Shown: positions 6,441 to 12,028 of the stretch, one piece after another | Layout: each line of letters begins with the position of its first letter | How positions within the stretch are numbered: position 1 is the stretch's first letter | Origin: Candidatus Omnitrophica bacterium UBA5776 | Lineage (GTDB): Bacteria; Omnitrophota; Gorgyraeia; Gygaellales; Profunditerraquicolaceae | Length of the DNA stretch: 12,028 nt | Assembly: GCA_002418595.1 (NCBI GenBank) | Contig: DIEK01000025.1 | Span: 15,524 to 27,551 of the forward strand | Direction of reading: 5' to 3' | Made by a program: the position numbers and the translations under genes | Notes under the pieces: generated by a model | Told to the model about the DNA's origin: nothing | Database searches by the model: none | What the model saw: only the letters and a program-made list of their open reading frames with translations

Positions 6441-7358
6441 CTATGAAATACCCAGGAGGCAAGCGAGAGTCCCCCCCGTTACTCCTTCTTCTTCCTTCAT
6501 CCCCAACCCGAGGCCCTTAACCGCTCTCAGGGAAGGCGCCGGGTCCTTCTTCGCCGGCCAGTCGCTGCCCCAAAGCAGTCTGCCAGGTCCGAAGAACTTA
6601 AGGGCAGGGAGCAAGGCGGCGCTTTCTCTTTCTCCACCGGTGTCCACGTATATGCCGCGCAGATGCTCCGAGGGATCGGAGCCGAGGTCCTTGACGAAAT
6701 TCACCCCGCGCAACATCCTGTAGGTATCGTCAAAACGGGCGGCGAGATAAGGCACCGCGCCGCCGGAATTGGCGAAAATGAATTTTATCACTCCGGCATA
6801 CTCGCGCAGGAGACCGAACATAAGCATCTTCCCTATGCAGAGTGTGATGTCGAAAACGTATTCTACCACCGGCGTAAGCAATGGATCCGACACCCTGTCG
6901 CTGCCGGCCGGCGATACCGTCTGGGAATGCACGAATACAGGCATGCCGGCGTCGGCGGCAGCCCGGTAAGCGGGCTCGAACATAGAGTCATCCAGAAATA
7001 CACCCGCGTAACTGCTCGCCAGGGAAACGGCGCGCAACCCCTGCTCTTCGTGGGCGCGGCGCACCGTATCGGCCATAGCCTCTCCGTCGCCGAAAGGAAG
7101 GACCGCGGAACCGATGAGCCTGCCGGGATACTTTTTTGCCAGAAGAGCGAGGTTGGCGTTGAATATCTCCGCCGCCGCCGCGTAACCGCCCAGCTTTAGA
7201 TGCGCGTCGCTGGAAGGATACGTCAGGACCGCAGCATCTATGCCGTTGGTCTCCATGGAGGCAAGCCCCGCCTCGATATCTCCCCAGGCCCTGGAGAAAA
7301 AATGCGCGTTGGTGATTATTTCTTCGGGCAGCCAATGGCAATGGGCGTCTATTATCAT
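6441..7358 (-). CDS. Amidohydrolase family 2 (ACMSD-like metal-dependent hydrolase/decarboxylase) with altered active site
   Basis: A 305-residue TIM-barrel amidohydrolase. The N-terminal metal motif HxH is present (H6, H8 in DAHCHWLP), the strand-5 histidine appears as FVHSQ (H144), and the C-terminal aspartate as WGSDWP (D266). Family members in this branch hydrolyse C-N, C-O or C-C bonds or decarboxylate (aminocarboxymuconate-semialdehyde decarboxylase, resorcylate decarboxylase). The motif normally read as HxGG, whose His is the catalytic base in ACMSD, is here FANSGGAVP, with Asn197 in the His position; the DNA (GCC AAT TCC GGC) confirms it. ATG at 7358 has AAAGG eight bases upstream, 27 bases after the preceding stop, and the phosphorylase follows 35 bases downstream. 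It is therefore in the operon, but its step is not evident. It may act on the freed base, a nucleoside precursor, or a lactone. Confidence 0.85.
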   Translation of the reverse strand: MIIDAHCHWLPEEIITNAHFFSRAWGDIEAGLASMETNGIDAAVLTYPSSDAHLKLGGYAAAAEIFNANLALLAKKYPGRLIGSAVLPFGDGEAMADTVRRAHEEQGLRAVSLASSYAGVFLDDSMFEPAYRAAADAGMPVFVHSQTVSPAGSDRVSDPLLTPVVEYVFDITLCIGKMLMFGLLREYAGVIKFIFANSGGAVPYLAARFDDTYRMLRGVNFVKDLGSDPSEHLRGIYVDTGGERESAALLPALKFFGPGRLLWGSDWPAKKDPAPSLRAVKGLGLGMKEEEGVTGGTLACLLGIS

Positions 7359-7385
7359 TACTACGGCCTTTCGCGGAATAAAAAC

Positions 7386-7802
7386 CTATTTTTCTTCCCT
7401 GGAATGAAGTATTCTCTCCGACATCTCCTGCTCGTAGAGATTCTTGATGCGCCGCAGTTCCTCGTTGCCTAGTTCCTTAACGATGGCTTTCTCAAGCGCC
7501 TGAAGTTTTATATCCAGGAATAAATATTCCGGGTTTATCTTCTTGCCCCGGTATTTCAGCTTCAGACAAGCATTCTCTTTCTCCGTCACATAAACGCGCA
7601 TGGCTTCCACCTGTTCGCCGATCGCCTCTCTTTCATCGGAAAGATAAGCCTGCCGGCACTCTCTTGAGACCTCCTCCAGTATGAATTTATCTATTTCCAG
7701 CTGGGTGAATTTGCGCTCATAACGGTCAAACGCCTCCTTGGTGGTCTTATAAAGCCAGAGCAGGTACCTTTTTTTTAGAGCCAGAACGTCTTTCTCGTCC
7801 AC
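7386..7802 (-). CDS. Small, highly charged helical protein of unknown function
   Basis: I do not recognise this 138-residue protein. It is soluble, with no signal peptide or membrane segment. It is rich in Glu, Lys, Arg and Leu and almost free of Gly and Pro, so it should be nearly all helix with coiled-coil tendency (roughly residues 1-80 and 95-138, broken near KKINPEY at about 88-94). The start is GTG at 7802, with AAGGAG seven bases upstream that overlaps the stop codon region of the dehydrogenase gene (13 bases between genes), so translation is likely linked. No catalytic motif is visible. Position as second gene of a metabolic operon suggests an accessory, scaffold or regulatory subunit, but this is a guess. 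The clean ribosome-binding site, good length and position support that it is a real gene. Confidence 0.8.
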   Translation of the reverse strand: MDEKDVLALKKRYLLWLYKTTKEAFDRYERKFTQLEIDKFILEEVSRECRQAYLSDEREAIGEQVEAMRVYVTEKENACLKLKYRGKKINPEYLFLDIKLQALEKAIVKELGNEELRRIKNLYEQEMSERILHSREEK

Positions 7803-7815
7803 AAGGCCTCTCCTT

Positions 7816-8592
7816 TTATTTCCCGGGGTGCTGTTGTTTAAAAGGAATGACCGGCGCCGTCCAGGGCGTTTGTTGATTGATCACGGATATCTCCAAGGGG
7901 CAGACGTTTGCCGGAACGGTAAGAGCGAACTTTACAGCGTTCTCTATGGCTTCGGTGCTCATCAACCTGGAGGCATCGGCGGTTATATCGCTGAGCTTAC
8001 CGGTAAGATCCGTATCGGTGACCCCGGGAAGTATAGAGGTAACCTTGATCCCGTAATCGCGCAATTCCCAGAACAACCCTTTGGAAAAAGCGCGCAGGCC
8101 CACTTTAAGAGAACTGTAAACGAGGAAATTTCTCGGTATCGGATCGCACAGCGTCGAGCCGGAAACCATATTGATGACGGCTCCGGAACGGTTCTTTATC
8201 ATATCCTCGATCACCAACCTTATCATTCGGACGTAACCGAGATAATTCGTGTAAACCAGCTTCTCGAAATCCTCTATAGGCTGCTGCTGAAAAGGATACT
8301 GGCTGGAGACGCCGGCGTTATTGATAAGAATATCTATACGCCCGAATTCTTCCCTGGTCTTTTTCACCAGGTTTTGAAGGTCTTCAAGTTTAGTGACGTC
8401 GGCGGCAACCGGCAAGACCTTGACCCCGTATTTAGCTGATATGTCATCCGCGGCCGCCTTCAGCGGCTCATACTGACGCGCGGCGATCGCCAGGTTTATC
8501 CCCAGTCCGGCGGCGCTGCAAGCGAGGGCCTTGCCGATGCCCCTGCTGGCCCCTGTGACTATCGCAGTCTTGCCCTTCATCATCTGTCCCAT
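7816..8592 (-). CDS. Short-chain dehydrogenase/reductase (classical SDR)
   Basis: A 258-residue cytoplasmic oxidoreductase with a complete classical SDR layout: TGASRGIG (13-20), AADV with D65, NNAG (91-94), N116 in TNYLG, and the catalytic triad S146, Y159 and K163 (YSSLK). Arg17 in the glycine motif and Arg39 at the end of strand 2 suggest NADP(H) rather than NAD(H). The C-terminal third contains LPGVTDTDL (188-196), common in SDRs that reduce ketones or aldehydes. It is the first gene after the minus-strand promoter. ATG at 8592 is preceded by AAAGGAG ten bases away; further Met codons at positions 4 and 5 are possible starts. The substrate is unknown. In the operon it could reduce the aldehyde as an alternative to the downstream dehydrogenase, or prepare the nucleoside or sugar for cleavage. 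Confidence 0.9.
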   Translation of the reverse strand: MGQMMKGKTAIVTGASRGIGKALACSAAGLGINLAIAARQYEPLKAAADDISAKYGVKVLPVAADVTKLEDLQNLVKKTREEFGRIDILINNAGVSSQYPFQQQPIEDFEKLVYTNYLGYVRMIRLVIEDMIKNRSGAVINMVSGSTLCDPIPRNFLVYSSLKVGLRAFSKGLFWELRDYGIKVTSILPGVTDTDLTGKLSDITADASRLMSTEAIENAVKFALTVPANVCPLEISVINQQTPWTAPVIPFKQQHPGK

Positions 8593-8653
8593 ATCTTTGC
8601 TTCTCCTTTAGCTATGCAACGGCTGTCCATCTTCGCCGCCGCCTGAATACGCA

Positions 8654-8671
8654 ATAAATAATCTTATTTAT
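8654..8671. repeat. Perfect AT-rich palindrome in the operon leader
   Basis: ATAAATAA-TC-TTATTTAT has eight-base perfect arms with a two-base centre. It lies between the predicted transcription start (about 8710) and the dehydrogenase ATG, where a repressor bound to DNA would block elongation. The central spacer is too small for a good RNA hairpin, so a DNA operator is the more natural reading. Confidence 0.45.
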
Positions 8672-8716
8672 ACCGGGAACGGCAACGAATGAAACTCTCC
8701 GGGTTGAGTAAGTTAT

Positions 8717-8745
8717 ATATTAAAATACCTGTTCCGGCTTGTCAA
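8717..8745 (-). promoter_or_regulatory. Sigma70-like promoter of the eight-gene metabolic operon
   Basis: On the minus strand TTGACA (8745-8740, perfect -35) is followed by a 17-base spacer and TAATAT (8722-8717). Transcription would start near 8710, leaving a leader of about 118 bases before the dehydrogenase. The next sizeable gap downstream is only 71 bases, so this promoter may serve the whole run to rlmN. I found no recognisable riboswitch in the leader. Confidence 0.7.
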
Positions 8746-8756
8746 ATCAATCCTTT

Positions 8757-8767
8757 GTTCCAGGAAC
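8757..8767. promoter_or_regulatory. Candidate operator palindrome between the divergent promoters
   Basis: GTTCC-A-GGAAC is a perfect palindrome midway between the two -35 boxes. Single half-sites recur at 8731-8735 (GTTCC, inside the minus promoter spacer) and 8676-8680 (GGAAC, in the leader). The placement would let one regulator control both the operon and the transporter. No regulator gene is seen nearby. Confidence 0.4.
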
Positions 8768-8792
8768 CGCAACCCGCTAAAGGTCTAAAATG

Positions 8793-8822
8793 TTGACAGC
8801 GTCTAAAAACTTGTGTTATGCT
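8793..8822 (+). promoter_or_regulatory. Sigma70-like extended -10 promoter of the EamA transporter
   Basis: TTGACA (8793-8798) is followed by an 18-base spacer and TATGCT (8817-8822), preceded by TGT (8814-8816), which makes an extended -10. Transcription would begin near 8829, inside the palindrome AATTCGAATT (8823-8832), about 53 bases before the transporter ATG. Two copies of GTCTAAAA (8783-8790 and 8801-8808) flank the -35 box. Confidence 0.72.
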
Positions 8823-8881
8823 AATTCGAATTGTCCGCTCGAAGGCATTCTTTACCGGCGCTTCTCCGACAGGATGAAACT

Positions 8882-9772
8882 ATGCAAACGGCCGTACTTC
8901 TGGCATTACTGATGGCTTTGATCACCGCGTCATCCAACATCCTGTTAAAAAAAGGTTTTACCAGGCTGAACCCTTTCCCGGTATCTTTTTTCTCGGTGCT
9001 GCTCAGCGCGGTCTTCCTCTGGCTAACTACTTTCTGCACCGGCGGAAAAACTTATTTCTCCTGCCGCGCCGGAATAACCGTCTTCGTGGTCATCGGAATA
9101 TTCGCCCCCCCGCTGGTAAGGACGCTCACTTATTATGGCATACACACGCTCGGAGCGGGGCGTTCCGCCCCTCTGCGGGCGCTGACGCCTTTTTTTGCCG
9201 TGCTTATCGCGATCCGAATGCTGGGAGAATCGCCCGGCCCGCCGATATTCGCCGGCATCGCGCTGATAATCGCCGGAACAATGCTGATAACCCGCGAACA
9301 GGGAGATTCGGCGAACTACAGAAAGATCCACCTGCTCTACCCGATGTGCGCGGCCCTCCTGGCCGGGCTTGCCGCGAATCTAAGAAAATACGGTCTCGGG
9401 ATAATGCCGCATCCGGTATTCGCCTCCGCGGTGGCGGCAACCAGCGCTTCCGTATGCATGAGCGTCTATGTCCTCTGCAGAAAAGGTAAATACCTGCCTG
9501 AGATGAAGGAATTCTTCGTTCACCGCAGGGAGAGCGCGTATATCGTCTCCGCCGCCCTGCTGACTTCAATGGGAGAGATCACCGATTTGGGGTCTCTTCT
9601 TTACGGAAGGGTCTCTCTTGTCGTCCCCATTTTCGCCGTAACTCCGCTTGCCACCTTACTGCTAAGCCGGGTCTTTCTTCGGCGGCACGAAAGGATAACC
9701 CGAAAGATAATATTCAGCGCGCTGCTGATAATCGCCGGCGTATATATCGCCGTCCTTCACGCTTCGCCTTAA
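8882..9772 (+). CDS. EamA/DMT-family transporter (10 predicted transmembrane helices)
   Basis: A 296-residue inner-membrane protein with the two-fold EamA repeat of the drug/metabolite transporter superfamily. Hydrophobic segments fall at about 3-22, 35-53, 64-82, 98-112, 121-136, 151-166, 178-198, 219-238, 246-265 and 276-292. The two halves end in matching pieces: LTPFFAVLIAIRMLGE...GIALIIAGTMLI (101-136) and VTPLATLLLSRVFLRR...ALLIIAGVYIA (253-290). I start at ATG 8882, with AGGA eight bases upstream. A TTG at 8831 would add 17 polar residues before the first helix and lies almost on the transcription start. It is transcribed away from the metabolic operon from a shared control region, so it may import or export a pathway compound. 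DMT substrates range over amino acids, nucleosides and metabolites and cannot be read from sequence. Confidence 0.88.
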   Translation: MQTAVLLALLMALITASSNILLKKGFTRLNPFPVSFFSVLLSAVFLWLTTFCTGGKTYFSCRAGITVFVVIGIFAPPLVRTLTYYGIHTLGAGRSAPLRALTPFFAVLIAIRMLGESPGPPIFAGIALIIAGTMLITREQGDSANYRKIHLLYPMCAALLAGLAANLRKYGLGIMPHPVFASAVAATSASVCMSVYVLCRKGKYLPEMKEFFVHRRESAYIVSAALLTSMGEITDLGSLLYGRVSLVVPIFAVTPLATLLLSRVFLRRHERITRKIIFSALLIIAGVYIAVLHASP

Positions 9773-9785
9773 CGTTACCCCGGTT

Positions 9786-9821
9786 CAAAAAGTTAAGCCG
9801 GAAGAACATCAGCGTTCCGGC
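9786..9821 (-). terminator. Probable rho-independent terminator of the kinase-fold gene
   Basis: On the minus strand GCCGGAA (9821-9815) and TTCCGGC (9803-9797) form a perfect seven-base-pair stem with an 11-base loop, followed by TTAACTTTTT. The stem overlaps the last codons and stop (TGA at 9811-9809). The T run is short and slightly interrupted. In the plus direction there is no T run after the stem, so the transporter has no clear terminator of its own in the 36-base convergent gap. Confidence 0.5.
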
Positions 9822-11245
9822 GGCCAGGAATCAATGATACGGTTTATGGTGACAAGCTCCTGGGAAGGCGCGCCTCCGTTGGAAATATTCACGACCTCTG
9901 TCAGATACGCTTCCAACGCCTCCCGCTCCGGGACACAGGACGCCGAACGTAAAAGACTTTGCAGGTTATTCAGCGCGGAAGAAACGGCCTTTTTCAACTC
10001 TACCCCTGCCTTATCCTTATCATAGGCGTCGTACACCTTTCTTACTTCCGCCAGCCCTTCCAGGGAGAAGACCGCGGTGATATCGGACGGAAACCGCGGC
10101 AAGCTCCGCAGCGCCTCCGCCTGTTTGCGCAAACGGGCTGTCTCCTCCCTGAGACCGCCGCTGACCGCGGCAATATATCTCAAAACTCCGGCTGGGTTGT
10201 ATATCATGGGGAAGCGGATTTCTTTTTTTATGCGGGCGAGCTGCCGGTAGAATTTCCCGAAATTATCCACAACTTTTCTTTTTCTCTCATATATTTCTTC
10301 TTCTCGGTCAACGGCGTTACCGCGATAATTCTGTATCCCGAAGCAATCGGAGGGCCAGGACAACTGCGGGCCTCTTTGGTAAAAAACAAGCTCGTGGAGA
10401 TAGTCTTCCGGGAAATCGCGCACAAAAAATAGGAAATCCGAAACGGAAGGGGCCTTCAAATCTGGCGGGCCTTTGATATAAGTATCCCAGAACCAAAAAT
10501 AAGCGTCGTTTCGGTATTCCCGGTGCACATCGTCTCCTTCCGGACCGGGGAGGGACTTGACCGGCATGTCGACCGCATAATAAAAATGGCAATTCTGCCT
10601 CGAGAACATGGAATAGCCGTTGTCCAGGCGCATTATATAATGGGGAGAAAGACCGTCCTTGTAGGAAACCACCAGAAAATTGGTAAGATTGAAATCCACG
10701 TTGGCGAATATCCAATCCAGCGCATAGGACTTCTGGAGATACGCGCACGCTTCCGGAGAGAAATAAGGAAAATATTCCGCCCTTAATACGCCTTCATTGG
10801 GAACGTACTCCTGCAGAGATCCGGATAGGACCTTCCCGTTCACCCGCAGGTTAATCACACCGACTCTCGGAGTGGCCACCCCGAAAAGCTTGTAGATACG
10901 GTAGATAGCCACGGCGCTGAACTTCTCCGTGCAGCTTAAAAAAGAGGTGAATCCGCGTTTATCTTGCAGCAGGCAGGGTTTGAATATCCATCTCCGCCCC
11001 AAAGGGTCGCTTAGAACGATCTTAGCTGACTGCCCCCAGGTAAGCCAGCGCCCGGTCTGGTCGATACGCAGAGAAAGCGTTTTGAATAATTCGTCTTCGG
11101 CGTTCAGGTACTCCTGAAAAACAGCGTAAAGATCGCGATAAGCCAGTTCGGTTTTCTTTACCGCCAAGGCATACCGTCCCGCGGCAACAAGTACCGCCGC
11201 CGTTATCGCAAGGAGGAACATCTTTATTATTTTTCCGGAGTTCAC
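9809..11245 (-). CDS. Membrane-anchored protein with a HipA/CotH-like kinase fold
   Basis: A 478-residue protein. Residues 7-28 (IKMFLLAITAAVLVAAGRYALA) are an uncleaved signal anchor or signal peptide, so the rest should lie outside the cytoplasmic membrane. Residues about 75-215 show a kinase-like layout: a strand with lysine (WIFKP, K89), a helix with Glu (E107, followed by AIYRIYKLFGVATP), a strand pair with NGKVLSGSLQEY (136-147), a catalytic-loop-like DWIFANVDFNLTN (177-189, D184, N189) and a metal-site-like MRLDNG (205-210, D208). This pattern is shared by HipA, CotH and related atypical kinases; family assignment is by pattern only. Residues about 310-450 are helical. The start is GTG at 11245 with AAGGAG six bases upstream. 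It follows the PsbP-like gene by 66 bases, probably as an operon. Target and activity are unknown. Confidence 0.72.
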   Translation of the reverse strand: MNSGKIIKMFLLAITAAVLVAAGRYALAVKKTELAYRDLYAVFQEYLNAEDELFKTLSLRIDQTGRWLTWGQSAKIVLSDPLGRRWIFKPCLLQDKRGFTSFLSCTEKFSAVAIYRIYKLFGVATPRVGVINLRVNGKVLSGSLQEYVPNEGVLRAEYFPYFSPEACAYLQKSYALDWIFANVDFNLTNFLVVSYKDGLSPHYIMRLDNGYSMFSRQNCHFYYAVDMPVKSLPGPEGDDVHREYRNDAYFWFWDTYIKGPPDLKAPSVSDFLFFVRDFPEDYLHELVFYQRGPQLSWPSDCFGIQNYRGNAVDREEEIYERKRKVVDNFGKFYRQLARIKKEIRFPMIYNPAGVLRYIAAVSGGLREETARLRKQAEALRSLPRFPSDITAVFSLEGLAEVRKVYDAYDKDKAGVELKKAVSSALNNLQSLLRSASCVPEREALEAYLTEVVNISNGGAPSQELVTINRIIDSWPPER

Positions 11246-11311
11246 CTTCCTCTCCTTATTTTACAGGAGTTATTATGTCCGCGGGAGAAAAGAACGGAGA
11301 TTGCCTATCCG

Positions 11312-12028
11312 CTATTTCGTAAAACGGAATCCCCCCGTCAATTCTTCGTATACCGGTTTATACCGGCTGCTTTCGTTTAAATAACAATACATAGATACCC
11401 TCACCATATACTGCTTCCCCGGGAAGAACCTATCCACAAACATTGTCCGGGCGCCGGGCTTATCTTTACAGCCGCTTTTTTCCTGAGCGATAAAAAGCAT
11501 CTCCCTGCTTATATACTCCTGCCCTCCGGAGGAGCGAATGCGCGGCCATTCTTTGAACTGAAAAGCGGGAACCCCTTTCTTTTTCCAAACGAGCAGATAT
11601 CGCCTCATCCTGTCCTTTACCGACAGCAACAAGTCCCGGGAGCTCTCCGCATCGAACACCTGGATACGGAAATAAGGGATCTTTTTGCCCTTTTCCGGCA
11701 GAAAGGTTACCTCCATCAGCGGCTTCTTGCCCGTGTGGGAGTGCGTTGACTCGAACGCGAATATCGCCCAGCCGTCCGGCACAGGCACTTCAAACCCGAA
11801 TTCAGCGTTGCGATAAACAGGGGCGCGCAGATCCTTGGCCGCCGGCAGGTCTTTCCTGGGCAGTCCGGCATCATCGATTATTCTTTCTATCTCCTCCCGC
11901 AGGTACAGCATCGGGCTTCCGCAGGAAGAATTCACTATTTCCACATATCTATTGTTCTCCTCTATTATCACCCCGTTAACGGCCTTGCCGTCTTTTAGGA
12001 AAAGTTTCTCGCAGCGGGCTGGGGCGCA
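11312..12028 (-). CDS. PsbP-like protein of unknown function, partial (5' end beyond right edge)
   Basis: The frame is open through the right edge, so the gene is cut; 238 C-terminal residues are visible. A GTG at 11971 is an internal valine, because the codons before it continue a coherent segment (KLFLKDGKAVNG, then VIIEENNRYVEIV and LYLREEIERI). That is a short beta-rich module I have seen in proteins of candidate bacterial phyla, in which a residue pattern LKdGk..xG.iiee is followed by a closing strand and helix. After a linker, residues from about VYRNAEFGFEVPVPDGW to the end look like a PsbP/Mog1-type fold, in which a gf.vP.gW opening is typical and the last strands include KQYMVRVSMYC. 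A secreted or periplasmic location is likely given the neighbour, but the N-terminus is not seen. Function unknown. The stop is TAG at 11314-11312. Confidence 0.75.
   Translation of the reverse strand, partial: CAPARCEKLFLKDGKAVNGVIIEENNRYVEIVNSSCGSPMLYLREEIERIIDDAGLPRKDLPAAKDLRAPVYRNAEFGFEVPVPDGWAIFAFESTHSHTGKKPLMEVTFLPEKGKKIPYFRIQVFDAESSRDLLLSVKDRMRRYLLVWKKKGVPAFQFKEWPRIRSSGGQEYISREMLFIAQEKSGCKDKPGARTMFVDRFFPGKQYMVRVSMYCYLNESSRYKPVYEELTGGFRFTK

Noticed and set aside
6406..6462. Longer phosphorylase starting at TTG 6462
   Set aside because: It would overlap the amidohydrolase end, lacks a good ribosome-binding site, and adds residues not seen in the family; AAGGAG supports ATG 6405.
6136..6723. 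A 195-codon plus-strand open frame across the phosphorylase/amidohydrolase junction
   Set aside because: Lies opposite two well-supported genes and shows no family pattern.
8593..8716. Riboswitch in the operon leader (SAM- or purine-type)
   Set aside because: The leader of about 118 bases shows no conserved core or multi-stem junction that I can recognise; only the AT palindrome stands out.
8831..8881. Transporter start at TTG 8831
   Set aside because: It sits two bases past the predicted transcription start and would put 17 polar residues before the first membrane helix.
11312..11971. A complete 219-residue gene starting at GTG 11971
   Set aside because: The frame stays open to the window edge and the upstream codons (KLFLKDGKAVNG) continue the same module, so the gene is partial.
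1..12028. Mobile element, prophage, defence island or CRISPR
   Set aside because: No transposase, integrase, nuclease, repeat array or tRNA was seen, and the genes read as ordinary metabolic and envelope genes.

Overview
The window looks like a stretch of chromosome from a moderately GC-rich, probably uncultivated bacterium. Genes are tightly packed, many start codons overlap the previous stop (ATGA), ribosome-binding sites are strong AAGGAG/GGAG types, and ATG and GTG starts are both used. The two right-hand proteins (a membrane-anchored kinase-fold protein and a PsbP-like protein with an LKDGK-type N-terminal segment) have a style I associate with candidate phyla such as Omnitrophota or Elusimicrobiota. 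That placement is only an impression. I see no tRNA, rRNA, CRISPR array, insertion sequence or other mobile element.

The main feature is a run of eight genes read right to left, from 8592 down to the left edge. In transcription order: a short-chain dehydrogenase, a small helical protein of unknown family, an amidohydrolase-2 family protein, a nucleoside phosphorylase, an MtnA/eIF2B-type sugar-1-phosphate isomerase, a class II aldolase fused to an SCP2 domain, an NAD-type aldehyde dehydrogenase, and an AMP-forming acyl-CoA synthetase. rlmN follows and runs off the left edge. A good promoter (TTGACA-17-TAATAT) lies about 120 bp upstream of the first gene. Phosphorylase, isomerase, aldolase, dehydrogenase and ligase fit one chemical sequence: nucleoside + Pi -> (modified) ribose-1-P -> ribulose-1-P -> DHAP + a two-carbon aldehyde -> acid -> acyl-CoA. 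This resembles the 'DHAP shunt' used to salvage 5'-methylthioadenosine or 5'-deoxyadenosine, but with an oxidative, CoA-forming end. Three enzymes depart from their family signatures: the phosphorylase lacks the ribose-binding Glu, the isomerase lacks the RGAPAIG loop, and the amidohydrolase has Asn for an active-site His. The real substrate may therefore be unusual.

From 8593 to 8881 lies a divergent control region with two sigma70-like promoters and several small palindromes. On the other side, reading right, is a ten-helix EamA/DMT transporter (8882-9772), which may move a substrate or product of the pathway.

From 9797 to the right edge are two genes on the minus strand, unrelated to the pathway by sequence: a membrane-anchored protein with a HipA/CotH-like kinase fold, and upstream of it the C-terminal part of a PsbP-like protein cut by the right edge. 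A hairpin followed by a T-rich run at about 9790-9821 is a plausible terminator for this pair.
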